In this document: positions 24,574-33,269 of the stretch, in pieces | Layout of the letters: each line of letters opens with the position of its first letter | Numbering within the stretch: the first letter of the stretch is position 1 | NCBI RefSeq assembly: GCF_020531945.1 | Contig: NZ_JAJATZ010000002.1 | Span: 372,001-436,000, forward strand | Source of the DNA: Loktanella gaetbuli | GTDB lineage: Bacteria; Pseudomonadota; Alphaproteobacteria; Rhodobacterales; Rhodobacteraceae | Length of the DNA stretch: 64,000 nt | Direction of reading: 5' to 3' | Position numbers and translations under genes: made by a program | Notes under the pieces: model-generated | The model's database searches: none | What the model was told of the DNA's origin: nothing | The model's input: only the letters and a program-made list of their open reading frames with translations

Positions 24574-25692
24574 ATGCCAAATGCCGCCATCACCGGAACG
24601 GGTGTGTTCACCCCGTCCGAAATCATCACCAATGCCGAACTGGTGACGGCCTATAATGCCTATGCAGACCTGTGGAACGCGGAACATGCCGACGACATCG
24701 CCGCAGAGAAAACGGCGGCAAAGCCCTATTCATCCGAGGATTTCATCGTTGCCGCATCCGGGATCGAGCGGCGCTATGTGATCGACAAAACCGGCGTGCT
24801 GGACCCCACCCGGATGTATCCGCATTTTCGCGCCCGCAGCGATGATGAACCATCCCTGATGGCGGAAATCGCCCAGGACGCGATTGCCAAGGCGCTGGCA
24901 CAAGCGGGGATCACGGGCACGGATGTCGATCTGGTGATCTGTGCCGCGTCCAACATCGAACGCGCCTACCCGGCGGTGGCGGTCGAAATCCAGCAGTTGA
25001 TCGGTGCCGGCGGCTTTGCCTTTGACATGAACGTGGCCTGTTCATCCGCGACATTCGGCATCCAGCTGGCCGCCGACATGATCAAGGCCGGGTCGGTGCG
25101 GGCGGCTGTCGTCGTGAACCCCGAAATCACCAGCGGCCATCACGAATGGCGCGACCGCGACTGCCATTTCATTTTCGGTGACGTCTGCACCGCGACGGTC
25201 CTGCAACCCGAGGACGCAGCAAGTGGTGCGCATTTCAAGGTCCTGTCGACCCGTTGCGCGACCGAATTTTCCAACAATATCCGCAATAACGCCGGTTTCC
25301 TGCGCCGGACGCGCGACCAGATGGAGGACCGCCGCGACATGCAGTTCATGCAAAACGGTCGGCGTGTGTTCAAGGAGGTGCTGCCAATGGTCAGCCAGCA
25401 TATGGCGGACCACATGGCAGACGAGGGTCTGACGGCAGATGACCTCAAACGGCTGTGGCTGCATCAGGCCAACAAGACGATGAACAGCTATATCGGCAAA
25501 AAGGTGATGGGCCGCGACCCTGAACCCGATGAACAGCCGAATATCCTTCAGGATTATGCCAACACATCGTCGGCGGGCTCGATCATCGCGTTTTCGAAAT
25601 ACTCGGACGATCTGGTTCCCGGCGACAAGGGAATCATCTGTTCCTTTGGCGCCGGGTATTCGGTCGGGTCGGTCGTCGTCGAACGGGCCTAG
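24574..25692 (+). CDS. beta-ketoacyl-ACP synthase III family protein
   Basis: A 372-residue thiolase-fold condensing enzyme. The Cys-His-Asn triad is visible: Cys in NVACSSATFG, His in LHQANKTMNSY and Asn in NTSSAGSI. It is about 50 residues longer than housekeeping FabH because of an N-terminal insertion between ITNAELV and ASGIERRYV. This size matches the FabH-like enzymes that accept medium-chain acyl-CoA in Pseudomonas (PA3286 type); that match is from memory. The gene stands alone, convergent with the aldo/keto reductase gene (4-base stop overlap), away from fab genes. ATG 24574 yields MPNAAITGTG, as expected. Confidence 0.88.
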   Translation: MPNAAITGTGVFTPSEIITNAELVTAYNAYADLWNAEHADDIAAEKTAAKPYSSEDFIVAASGIERRYVIDKTGVLDPTRMYPHFRARSDDEPSLMAEIAQDAIAKALAQAGITGTDVDLVICAASNIERAYPAVAVEIQQLIGAGGFAFDMNVACSSATFGIQLAADMIKAGSVRAAVVVNPEITSGHHEWRDRDCHFIFGDVCTATVLQPEDAASGAHFKVLSTRCATEFSNNIRNNAGFLRRTRDQMEDRRDMQFMQNGRRVFKEVLPMVSQHMADHMADEGLTADDLKRLWLHQANKTMNSYIGKKVMGRDPEPDEQPNILQDYANTSSAGSIIAFSKYSDDLVPGDKGIICSFGAGYSVGSVVVERA

Positions 25693-26522
25693 TCGAGCCC
25701 GTTGAACGTATCGGGGTCAGGCCCGGTACGTTCGCCGGTGTCCAGCGCCGCGATGGCCGTCAGGTCATCGTCGGTCAGGTTGAAATCAAAGATATCCATA
25801 TTGGCCCGCAGGTGATCGGGATTGCCTGACCGGCTGATCACGACGTTCCCGATGTCGATGTGCCAGCGCAGTATCACCTGTGCGGGGGACTTGCCTGTGC
25901 GGTCAGCAATCGCCTTGATCGGGGCGGCATCGAACGATCGCGCACTGCCCAGCGGCGACCAGCTTTGCGTGACGATGTCGCGTGCATCGTTGACTTGGGC
26001 CAGTTTGGATTGCTGCAGGCGCGGGTTCACCTCGACCTGGTTCAGGACGGGTTTCACGCCGGTTTCGCCGATGATGCGGTCCAGATGATCCTTGTGAAAG
26101 TTCGACACACCGATTGAAGTCATCTGCCCATCCGCCTGCGCGTCGATCAATGCCTTCCACGCGGTGACATAGGTGTCCTGCTGCGGAAAGGGCCAGTGCA
26201 GCAGCATCAGGTCCAGTTTTTCCAGACCCGTGCGATTCAGGCTGTCATCGACCGATTTGCGCACGTCGTCATAGGACATGCCGTCGTTCCAGACCTTGGA
26301 CGTGATGAACAAATCATCGCGTGACACCTCGCTTGCGCGGATGCCCTCACCCAGCTCCTCTTCGTTCTTGTACATCGCCGCCCCGTCGATCAGGCGGTAG
26401 CCCATGCCGATGGCATCGCGCACGACGTCAGCGCATGTGTCCTTTGGCACCTGCCAAAGGCCCAGTCCGAATTTCGGGATCGCGTTTCCGTCGTGAAAGG
26501 CTTGGGTCGGAATGTCGGTCAT
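25689..26522 (-). CDS. aldo/keto reductase
   Basis: A 277-residue NADPH-dependent (beta/alpha)8 barrel oxidoreductase. The catalytic tetrad is seen in order: Asp and Tyr in LIDGAAMYKNEEELG (about residues 45-59), Lys in FITSKVW, and His in LMLLHWPFP. The C-terminal cofactor loop VISRSGNPDHLRANMD binds the NADPH phosphate. It is similar to 2,5-diketo-gluconate reductase-like enzymes; substrate unknown. ATG 26522 starts MTDIPTQAF; the longer frame to 26624 runs into the tdk promoter region. Confidence 0.9.
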   Translation of the reverse strand: MTDIPTQAFHDGNAIPKFGLGLWQVPKDTCADVVRDAIGMGYRLIDGAAMYKNEEELGEGIRASEVSRDDLFITSKVWNDGMSYDDVRKSVDDSLNRTGLEKLDLMLLHWPFPQQDTYVTAWKALIDAQADGQMTSIGVSNFHKDHLDRIIGETGVKPVLNQVEVNPRLQQSKLAQVNDARDIVTQSWSPLGSARSFDAAPIKAIADRTGKSPAQVILRWHIDIGNVVISRSGNPDHLRANMDIFDFNLTDDDLTAIAALDTGERTGPDPDTFNGLD

Positions 26523-26618
26523 GGCTTTATCCTTTGTCTTTTCAGTCGGACAACGGATCGCAGGGCTGATCTGTTCCATGACAATGGCGGTGTGAGCGGC
26601 AGACAGGCACGCACGCTC

Positions 26619-26648
26619 TTGCAAAGGGTCGGACCGTGGCGGTAGGCA
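26619..26648 (+). promoter_or_regulatory. candidate tdk promoter, possibly leaderless
   Basis: TTGCAA (26619-26624), an 18-base spacer and TAGGCA (26643-26648), followed 5 bases later by the tdk ATG at 26654. Confidence 0.4.
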
Positions 26649-26653
26649 GGCGC

Positions 26654-27253
26654 ATGGCGAAGCTCTATTTCAATTATTCCACGATGAACGCGGGCAAATC
26701 GACCGTGTTGCTGCAAGCCAGCCACAACTACATCGAACGCGGAATGCAGACCTATCTGATGACGGCGCGGCTGGATACGCGCGCCGGTCAGGGCCGGATC
26801 GCCAGCCGGATCGGCATCGGCGACGTGGCCGATACATTCGCCCCCGGTGAAAACCTCTTCACCAAAATCGCGCGCCGACTGGACGCGGAACCGTGCGCCT
26901 GCGTTTTCATCGACGAGGCGCAGTTTCTGGAAGAGGAACAGGTCTGGCAACTGGCCCGGGCGGTCGATGATCTGGGCGTGCCGATCATGTGCTACGGGTT
27001 GCGCGTCGATTTTCAGGGCAAGCTGTTTCCGGGCTCGGCCACCCTGCTGGCCCTGGCCGATGAAATGCGAGAGGTCCGCACGATCTGTCACTGCGGACGC
27101 AAGGCCACGATGGTCGTGCGCAAGGACGCGGATGGCCGCGTCGTTCAGGCGGGCGATCAGGTGCAGGTTGGCGGCAATGACCGATATGTGTCGCTTTGTC
27201 GCAAACACTGGCGCGAGGCGATGGACGACGCGGAACCGGATCTGCTGATCTGA
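26654..27253 (+). CDS. tdk: thymidine kinase (type II)
   Basis: Phosphorylates thymidine to dTMP with ATP (pyrimidine salvage). The 199 residues follow the type II TK pattern: P-loop STMNAGKS at residues 9-16, Walker-B-like FIDEAQFL near residue 90, the thymidine-binding lasso region, and zinc cysteines including CHCGRK. ATG 26654 is the family start (MAKLYFNYSTMNAGKS). Together with thyA and folA at 37 kb it covers both salvage and de novo dTMP supply. Confidence 0.95.
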   Translation: MAKLYFNYSTMNAGKSTVLLQASHNYIERGMQTYLMTARLDTRAGQGRIASRIGIGDVADTFAPGENLFTKIARRLDAEPCACVFIDEAQFLEEEQVWQLARAVDDLGVPIMCYGLRVDFQGKLFPGSATLLALADEMREVRTICHCGRKATMVVRKDADGRVVQAGDQVQVGGNDRYVSLCRKHWREAMDDAEPDLLI

Positions 27254-27287
27254 GTTTGCTTCCTAGTCATTTGTTAGGTCCAAAGTC

Positions 27288-27776
27288 ATGTCAGACAGCC
27301 TTCGTTATTCCCGCAAACACATGTTCCTGCACTGGATCATTGCCCTGCTGGTCGCCGTCCAGTTCTTCTTTGCGGAAAACATGGGGGCCGCTTTCGACGC
27401 CAAGCTTGAAACAGCCAGCGGCGGTTGGACGACCGGCGCTGCCTTTCACGCGATACTGGGCGCGTCGATTGGCCTACTCATGCTGTGGCGGTTGATGATC
27501 CGTCGCACGACCGACATCCCGCCGCCGCCGGCACATGCCCCCGATCTGATCAGGACGGTCAGCCGGGCCACCCACTGGCTGTTCTACGCAATCCTGATCG
27601 CCATGCCGGTCGCGGGCGCGATCGCATGGTTTTCCAAACTGGAATGGATGGCAGAGGTTCACGACGTCACCGGCAAGGTGCTGATCGCCCTGATCGTGTT
27701 ACACATCGCCGGGGCCGCCTATCACCATTTCATCGGTGGTGACAAAAGCGTCATCCACCGCATGATCCCGCGCTAG
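27288..27776 (+). CDS. cytochrome b561-type membrane protein
   Basis: A 162-residue protein with four membrane helices and the histidines expected to ligate two b-type hemes: H16 in MFLHWIIA, a second His in AAFHAILG, and later AxHWLFY and VLHIAGAAYHHF. It matches the cytochrome b561/b-b6 superfamily (YodB/CybB-like), which moves electrons between quinol and periplasmic acceptors or superoxide. It is 34 bases after tdk on the same strand and its stop overlaps the convergent dehydrogenase stop by 4 bases. Confidence 0.9.
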   Translation: MSDSLRYSRKHMFLHWIIALLVAVQFFFAENMGAAFDAKLETASGGWTTGAAFHAILGASIGLLMLWRLMIRRTTDIPPPPAHAPDLIRTVSRATHWLFYAILIAMPVAGAIAWFSKLEWMAEVHDVTGKVLIALIVLHIAGAAYHHFIGGDKSVIHRMIPR

Positions 27777-28717
27777 ACCGCGTTTGGCGGCGCATCCCCC
27801 TGATCCCACGCGATCAGGTTATCCACGGCGAGCTGCCCCATCGCCTCGCGGACCTCCAACGCTGCCGTGCCAAGGTGCGGCAGCAATACCACGTTGTCCA
27901 AGCCCAGCAATTCTGATGGCACCGTCGGTTCGTTTTCGTAGACGTCCAAACCGGCGCTGATGCGACCGGATTTCAGCGCGGCCACCAATGATGCTTCGTC
28001 CACGACGTCGCCACGCGCGATATTGATGAAAATCGCGCCGTCGCTCAGTTCCGCCAGTGCGTCAGCGTCGATCAGGTGGACGTTCTCACCGCCTCCCGGC
28101 ACGGCCACGACGACCACGTCCGATTGGCTCATCACGCCGCTGAGTTCCTCGACCTGACGGGCGGGGAAATCGACGTCTTTGACCGAGCGATTGTAATAGA
28201 TCACCTTCATATCAAAACCAAAATGCGCACGACGGGCGATGGCCTGACCAATGCGGCCCATGCCGACGATGCCGATACGTTTGCCGGTCAGATGCATCCC
28301 CAGCAGTTGCGTCGGCTCCCATCCGGTCCATTGTCCCGCGCGGACCAGACGCTCTCCCTCGCCCGCGCGGCGGGCGGCCATCAGCATCAGCGTCAGCGCG
28401 ATGTCAGCGGTCGCATCGGTGACAGCACCGGGCGTGTTGGAAACAGTGACGCCGGCGGCCTTGGCCGCACGCACATCAATGTGGTTGTAGCCAACGCCGA
28501 AATTGGCCAGCATCTTGCACCGCAGGTCAGGCGTCGCGAATGCCATGTCGGTGAAACCGTCACCCAAGGTGCACATGATTGCGTCGTATTCCTGCAAGGC
28601 CAATGCAGCGGCCTCGACGCTCAGCGGGCCGTCGTCACTGATCGTGACATCAAAGTGTGGGCGCACCGCGTCGATGGTCGCGTCCGGAAAAGGGCGGGTC
28701 AGCAGAAGGCGTTTCAA
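27773..28717 (-). CDS. D-2-hydroxyacid dehydrogenase (glyoxylate/hydroxypyruvate-reductase-like)
   Basis: A 314-residue NAD(P)-dependent enzyme of the D-isomer 2-hydroxyacid dehydrogenase family. The Rossmann motif GMGRIGQ is at about residue 152. Catalytic residues are the Arg in INIARGDVVDE, the Glu in ENEP and the His in LPHLGT. An NTPG segment (GVTVSNTPGAVT) contributes to the active-site hinge. Likely substrates are glyoxylate or hydroxypyruvate, but specificity cannot be fixed. It sits last in a minus-strand run proC-csaA-this gene with overlapping ends, a likely operon. Confidence 0.9.
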   Translation of the reverse strand: MKRLLLTRPFPDATIDAVRPHFDVTISDDGPLSVEAAALALQEYDAIMCTLGDGFTDMAFATPDLRCKMLANFGVGYNHIDVRAAKAAGVTVSNTPGAVTDATADIALTLMLMAARRAGEGERLVRAGQWTGWEPTQLLGMHLTGKRIGIVGMGRIGQAIARRAHFGFDMKVIYYNRSVKDVDFPARQVEELSGVMSQSDVVVVAVPGGGENVHLIDADALAELSDGAIFINIARGDVVDEASLVAALKSGRISAGLDVYENEPTVPSELLGLDNVVLLPHLGTAALEVREAMGQLAVDNLIAWDQGDAPPNAV

Positions 28718-29055
28718 TGCAACCGCCCCCCGTTCGGCACCGACTGGTCCGGCGTTGCCAGCACAACGGCACCGTCGGCATCAGGAAATCCCATGACCAG
28801 GACTTCTGACATGAATTTTCCGATCTGGCGCGGTGGAAAATTCACGACCGCCATGACCTGACGTCCGATCAACCCTTCCGGTGTGTAGTGGACCGTCAAC
28901 TGGGCCGAGGTCTTGCGTTCACCGATGTCGCCACCGAAATCGATCCAGAGCTTGATCGCGGGCTTGCGGGCCTCCGGATAGGGTTCGGCCCGTACCACCG
29001 TGCCGACGCGCACGTCGACCTTCATGAAATCGTCGAAATCGATCTGATCAGTCAC
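28714..29055 (-). CDS. csaA: CsaA-like tRNA-binding-domain protein
   Basis: A 113-residue protein consisting of one EMAP-II/Trbp111-type OB fold. The N-terminal FDDFMKVDVRVGTVVRAEPYPEARKPA and central RKTSAQLTVHYTPEGLIGRQV are the CsaA signature; CsaA dimers bind tRNA and have chaperone-like activity. GTG 29055 is chosen because GGGAG lies 7 bases ahead and gives MTDQIDF; another GTG at 29073 is possible. The start overlaps the proC stop by 8 bases and the end overlaps the dehydrogenase start by 4. Confidence 0.9.
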   Translation of the reverse strand: MTDQIDFDDFMKVDVRVGTVVRAEPYPEARKPAIKLWIDFGGDIGERKTSAQLTVHYTPEGLIGRQVMAVVNFPPRQIGKFMSEVLVMGFPDADGAVVLATPDQSVPNGGRLH

Positions 29056-29863
29056 GCGACAACTCCCGTCCACGGTCAGCCGCGGCGGTGACGGCGCGCG
29101 ACAATAGCTTGGGGAATCCGTGTTCCGCGTCCATCAACACCTCCAACGCGGCCTGGGTCGTGCCATTGGGCGAGGTCACGTTGCGGCGCAGCTGGGCTGG
29201 ATCCTCGTCCGAATCCTCTGCCAACTGCCCTGCCCCGCCGACGGTCGCCTTTGCCAGTTTCATGGCAACATCCTCTGGCAGGCCCTGTTCGACGCCGGCA
29301 GCGGCAAGTGTTTCGATCAGATGAAAGACATAGGCCGGACCAGACCCAGACACGCCGGTGACGGCGTCGATCTGCGCCTCGTCGTCCAGCCGGACAGTCT
29401 GGCCGACCGCGTTCATCAGCGTCTCCGCCAGTGACAGGTGGTCATCGGTCGCAGCGGCATTGCCGACCAGCGCACTGATACCGCGCCCGATTGCGGCGGG
29501 CGTGTTGGGCATGGTCCGCACGATGGGACTGTCCGCGCCAAACGCCGCCTCGAACCGCGCCAGCGACGTGCCTGCAGCAACCGACACGAACAGCGTCTTG
29601 CCGCCACCCAAGGCTGCCATCGCAGGCAGCGCATCACCCATCATCTGCGGTTTCACGGCCACCAGCGCCACGGCGGGTGCATCCGGCGTGCCATCGTTGA
29701 TATGACAGCCCGTGGCGCGGACCCAGTCACTGGGATTGGGGTCCAGTATCCAGACCGAACCCGCAGGCAGGCCCGATTTCAGCCAGCCGTCCAGCAGGGC
29801 CGATCCCATCTTGCCACAGCCCAGCAGCACCAGACCACGGTCAGCAACGTCATTCATATCCAT
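29048..29863 (-). CDS. proC: pyrroline-5-carboxylate reductase
   Basis: The last step of proline synthesis: reduces 1-pyrroline-5-carboxylate with NAD(P)H. 271 residues with the N-terminal dinucleotide site LLGCGKMGSALLDGW, the mid motif RTMPNTPAAIGRGISAL, and the C-terminal signature VTGVSGSGPAYVF followed by TSPNGTTQAAL. The start is ambiguous between ATG 29863 and ATG 29857, the former having GGGG about 8 bases ahead. It heads a compact proC-csaA-dehydrogenase unit. Confidence 0.95.
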   Translation of the reverse strand: MDMNDVADRGLVLLGCGKMGSALLDGWLKSGLPAGSVWILDPNPSDWVRATGCHINDGTPDAPAVALVAVKPQMMGDALPAMAALGGGKTLFVSVAAGTSLARFEAAFGADSPIVRTMPNTPAAIGRGISALVGNAAATDDHLSLAETLMNAVGQTVRLDDEAQIDAVTGVSGSGPAYVFHLIETLAAAGVEQGLPEDVAMKLAKATVGGAGQLAEDSDEDPAQLRRNVTSPNGTTQAALEVLMDAEHGFPKLLSRAVTAAADRGRELSRD

Positions 29864-29910
29864 ATCGGGCACCCCATCTGTCAATTCGCCCAAACGCTAC
29901 GCCCCGTCAT

Positions 29911-29937
29911 GCAGGGGCGCAAGCAATTGCCCCCTGC
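29911..29937 (-). terminator. weak hairpin downstream of the YbjN gene
   Basis: GCAGGGG and CCCCTGC pair across a 13-base loop between the YbjN-family stop and proC. No T-run follows, so termination is uncertain. Confidence 0.3.
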
Positions 29938-29943
29938 GCGAAA

Positions 29944-30447
29944 TCAGGCGCGACCGTAGGTTTCCGCGATGGCGATTTTCAGCGCCTCTTCGGGGGACCG
30001 GTTTGCCCAGGTGACCAGTTGCAGTGCGGGGTAATAGCGTTCGCAGCAGGTCACGGCGGTGTGGATCATCGTGTCGATCTGCTCGGGGCTGGCCACCTGC
30101 TCGCCCGCGAGGACAAGACCATAGCGGTAGACCATCATTTTCTGATCGCCCCACCAAGTGAACGTCCCGCCCCAACTGTCGTCATTGATCGCGTTCAGCG
30201 CCTCGAACAACGCCGGCAAGCGCGATGCGGGTGGCTCCATCTCGTAGGTGCAGATCAGGCGCAGGGTTTCGTCCGCCTGCGACCAGGCCAGCGTCAACGC
30301 ATAGGTGCGCCACTGGCCTTCGACAGCCATGGCGATCCGGTCATCGTGGACACGGTCGAATTCCCAGGCGTGGTGTTCCGCCAGATGTTCGACCAGATCG
30401 ATCGGATGCACATCGTCGGCGTCCAGAAACATGTCTGTCAGGGCCAT
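29944..30447 (-). CDS. YbjN domain-containing protein
   Basis: A 167-residue cytoplasmic protein of the YbjN/type III secretion chaperone-like fold. Family features are the N-terminal HPIDLVEHLAEHHAWEFDRV, WRTYALTLAWSQADETLRL and the central ALNAINDDSWGGTFTWWGD. In E. coli YbjN has been linked to motility and stress regulation, but the molecular role is unknown. ATG 30447 is used. The 290 bases upstream to the M42 peptidase gene contain no gene but a TGTGTAAAGT motif (30562-30571). Confidence 0.88.
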   Translation of the reverse strand: MALTDMFLDADDVHPIDLVEHLAEHHAWEFDRVHDDRIAMAVEGQWRTYALTLAWSQADETLRLICTYEMEPPASRLPALFEALNAINDDSWGGTFTWWGDQKMMVYRYGLVLAGEQVASPEQIDTMIHTAVTCCERYYPALQLVTWANRSPEEALKIAIAETYGRA

Positions 30448-30737
30448 ATCGTTTGCCTCTCTACGGGACTTCGGAGGTGATCCTGCCCGTTTGTTTGCTG
30501 CTCTATGACGGGTATGGTTCTTGTTCCGCCCCTACAAGATATCGTGACGGCAGGTTTACTTTGTGTAAAGTCCGTTTTGGCGAATCTGCTGTGGATAAGG
30601 CGGCGAATCGCCGGTGCACGGCACATTTCGCGGGGATAAGTCGCGTCCATTGTGCGCCATTGCGAATGGCACCGCGTTGCGGGCCCCGCGGCACGGGCAT
30701 AGGGTGCCGGCAAATCCAAATTGCAAAAGGTGCCCCC

Positions 30738-31769
30738 ATGAACATCGATCTGCTCAAGCGACTGTGCGAAACGCCCGGCGTCCCCGGACGCGAGGACCGG
30801 GTCCGCGACCTGATCCTGTCGGAAATCGACGGTCTGTTCGATCATGTCGAAACCGACCCGATGGGCAGCCTGCTGTGCCGCCGCGACGCGGGGACCGAGG
30901 ATGCGCCGCGCATCATGCTGCTGTGCCACATGGACGAAATCGGATTTCTGGTCAGCCATATCGACGACAAGGGGTTCATCTATGTCCAGCCCGTCGGCGG
31001 TTTCGACCCGCGCAACCTGTTTTCGCGCCGCGTCCTTGTCTGCACCGATCACGGCGACCTCAAGGGGGTGATGAACCCCGGCGGCAAGCCGATCCATATT
31101 TCCAGCCCCGAGGACCGCAAGAAGGTGCCCGAGGTCGGCGAATTCTTTATCGACACGGGCCTGGGTGCCGCGACCAAGGACCACGTCCAAATCGGTGATT
31201 TCGTGGTGATGGACGAGCCCCTGATGGAGATGGGCGACAAGATCGTGTCCAAGGCGCTGGACAACCGGATCGCCTGCTGGCTGGGGATCGAGGTCATCCG
31301 CGCGCTGGCCGAGGACGGTCGTGGTGCGGAAATCCACGTGGCATTCACCAGCCAGGAAGAGGTCGGCCTGCGCGGAGCCAAGACCGCAGCACACCGCATC
31401 CAGCCCGATATCGGCATCGGCATCGACACCACGCTGGCCTGCGACACCCCCGGTATCGCCGACCATCTGGCGACGACACGCCATGGCAAGGGGTTCGGCC
31501 TGCACGTGCGCGACAGTTCGTTCATTGCGGACACGGGACTTGTCCGTGAATTCGCGGCACTGGCCGACAAGGAAGGCATCCCCTACCAGCGCACCATGCT
31601 GGCAGCCGGCGGACAGGACGGGGCCGCAGCCCAGCAGGCCGCATCGGGTGCGCGCGCCATCGGGATCGTGGTCGGCACACGTTATATCCATACGGTTACC
31701 GAAATGGTGGACCGGGGCGATCTGGAGACCGCGCGCCAGATCCTGACGGCCTATCTGCGCACGTTCTGA
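30738..31769 (+). CDS. M42 family aminopeptidase
   Basis: A 343-residue cocatalytic metallo-aminopeptidase forming large tetrahedral complexes in homologues. Metal ligands and catalytic residues are visible: His in LCHMDEIGF, bridging Asp in SKALDNRIAC, catalytic Glu pair in TSQEEVGLRG, and later Asp in GIDTTLACDTP. The inserted dimerisation domain lies between about residues 70 and 165. ATG 30738 gives MNIDLLKRLCETPGVPG, the normal family start; the open frame further upstream is non-coding. It acts in intracellular peptide turnover. Confidence 0.92.
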   Translation: MNIDLLKRLCETPGVPGREDRVRDLILSEIDGLFDHVETDPMGSLLCRRDAGTEDAPRIMLLCHMDEIGFLVSHIDDKGFIYVQPVGGFDPRNLFSRRVLVCTDHGDLKGVMNPGGKPIHISSPEDRKKVPEVGEFFIDTGLGAATKDHVQIGDFVVMDEPLMEMGDKIVSKALDNRIACWLGIEVIRALAEDGRGAEIHVAFTSQEEVGLRGAKTAAHRIQPDIGIGIDTTLACDTPGIADHLATTRHGKGFGLHVRDSSFIADTGLVREFAALADKEGIPYQRTMLAAGGQDGAAAQQAASGARAIGIVVGTRYIHTVTEMVDRGDLETARQILTAYLRTF

Positions 31770-31791
31770 TCCGGACCTGTCGCAACGCAAA

Positions 31792-31817
31792 GCCCCCGCA
31801 CAATGATGTGCGGGGGC
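31792..31817. terminator. hairpin between convergent M42 peptidase and fasciclin genes
   Basis: GCCCCCGCACA pairs perfectly with TGTGCGGGGGC around the loop ATGA (11 bp). A short T-run follows only in the minus direction, so it better fits the fasciclin gene. Confidence 0.6.
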
Positions 31818-31857
31818 GATGTCGTTCTGCTAATCCGGCCCGAGGGCCAGGATCAAT

Positions 31858-32427
31858 TTATTGTGCGGGCAGAATGACCGTGTCGATGACGTGAACGACG
31901 CCGTTGGACTGGGTCACGTCGGCCTGGGTCACGGTCGCCACCTGGCCACGCTCGTCGGTCAGGGTGATCATGTCACCGTCCTGCTTTGCCATCAGCGTGC
32001 AGCCACCGACGGTTTCCACTGCGAATTCGCCATTTGCGTCAGCGATCATGCCGGCAATCGTGCTGGAGTCTGCGTTCACCGCCACAACGTGACAGGTCAG
32101 GATTTGCGCCAGCGCGGCCTGGTTTTCCGGCTTGAGCAGTTCAGCGACCTGGTCCTGGTTCAGTTTCGCGAATGCATCGTTGGTCGGTGCGAAAACGGTG
32201 AACGGACCGGGGCCGGACAGCGTGTCGACCAGACCGGCAGCAGCGACAGCGGAAACCAGCGTGGTCAGGTTGTCGGCGTTGGATGCGTTTTCGACGATGG
32301 TCATGCTGGGCAGCATTTCCGCGCCGCCAACCATCGGGTTCTCTGCGGCGTGGGCCGCTGCGAATGCGGAACCAGTGGACAGGGCCAGAACGGCAGCGGC
32401 GGTCATCAGGGATGTTTTCATCGTCAT
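31858..32427 (-). CDS. fasciclin (FAS1) domain secreted protein
   Basis: 189 residues: a Sec signal peptide (KTSLMTAAAVLALSTGSAFA, cut near AFA-AAHA) followed by one FAS1 domain. The two conserved FAS1 blocks are clear: GPFTVFAPTNDAFAKL and, at the end, VTQSNGVVHVIDTVILP. FAS1 proteins mediate adhesion in the envelope or outside the cell. ATG 32427 is followed by a second in-frame ATG at 32421 that could also serve. It is transcribed alone. Confidence 0.93.
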   Translation of the reverse strand: MTMKTSLMTAAAVLALSTGSAFAAAHAAENPMVGGAEMLPSMTIVENASNADNLTTLVSAVAAAGLVDTLSGPGPFTVFAPTNDAFAKLNQDQVAELLKPENQAALAQILTCHVVAVNADSSTIAGMIADANGEFAVETVGGCTLMAKQDGDMITLTDERGQVATVTQADVTQSNGVVHVIDTVILPAQ

Positions 32428-32570
32428 AGCATATTCTCTCTGTTGTCTCGGCGGGTCATTCCGCCTTGTGATGCCAGAACCACGATGAAGCACGACACAG
32501 AGTTTCGCAGGCCGCCAGAAATTTTCCCGCGCGGGGATCACGAAACCGTCAGCGATCAACCTGTGGGTCG

Positions 32571-33269
32571 TCAGCCCTGGCCAGCCAGCCAAGCCGGGAG
32601 GTCGGCAATACTGTCGAGCACGACATCGGCGTGGGGTCCCAGCTCGGTGCGCGGCGCAGGTCCGGTCAGCACACCTATGCAAATCATGCCGGCGGCACGC
32701 CCCGCTGTCAGGTCGTGTGTGCTGTCGCCGATCATCGCGCAATCTTGCGGTGCAATCCCTGTCCGCGCACAGAATGCATTCAGCTGCCCCGGTCCCGGTT
32801 TGTGACCAAAGCCGCTGTCGGCCCCCGCAACAAAATCAAACGCAGTGTCGATCGCGTGGTCTGCAAGATGCCTGCGGGCGGGAGCCTCGCTGTCATTGGT
32901 GGCAAGCCCAAGGACATGACCGGCCGCGCGTAAGCGCGACATCAGATCGGGCAGATCTGCCGCCGGCTGCTGCGTGACCTCGGCGCTGGCCGCGTCCATA
33001 CGCGCGATCAGGGCTGGCTTGTCCGTCTGGCCCGTGATCCGCAGGATGGTATCGGCCACGACATGGACGGGTTCCGCAATGACGATGCTGCCGGCCAGGA
33101 ACCGGCCTGCTGTCAGGTCATAGCCCAAGGCCTGTGACAGCCGTGCAACCAATGCCGTGTCCCCGCTGGCCTCTGCATCCAGCATGGTGCGGGTCCACGC
33201 CCCCCAGGTGGCGTTGAAATCGAACAGGGTGCCATCCTTGTCAAAGATCAGTCCGGTCGGGCGTGCCAT
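32571..33269 (-). CDS. HAD hydrolase, phosphoglycolate-phosphatase-like
   Basis: A 232-residue HAD-superfamily phosphatase. Motif I is FDKDGTLFDFN (nucleophile Asp in DKDGT), motif II the threonine in GLATNDSE, and motif III/IV are the Lys in FGHKPGPGQ and MIGDSTHDL. The DKDGT form with a helical cap resembles Gph-type enzymes; the exact substrate (phosphoglycolate, pyridoxal phosphate, nucleotide) cannot be told. Its ATG overlaps the stop of the upstream DUF3572 gene as TGATG, indicating translational coupling. Confidence 0.9.
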   Translation of the reverse strand: MARPTGLIFDKDGTLFDFNATWGAWTRTMLDAEASGDTALVARLSQALGYDLTAGRFLAGSIVIAEPVHVVADTILRITGQTDKPALIARMDAASAEVTQQPAADLPDLMSRLRAAGHVLGLATNDSEAPARRHLADHAIDTAFDFVAGADSGFGHKPGPGQLNAFCARTGIAPQDCAMIGDSTHDLTAGRAAGMICIGVLTGPAPRTELGPHADVVLDSIADLPAWLAGQG

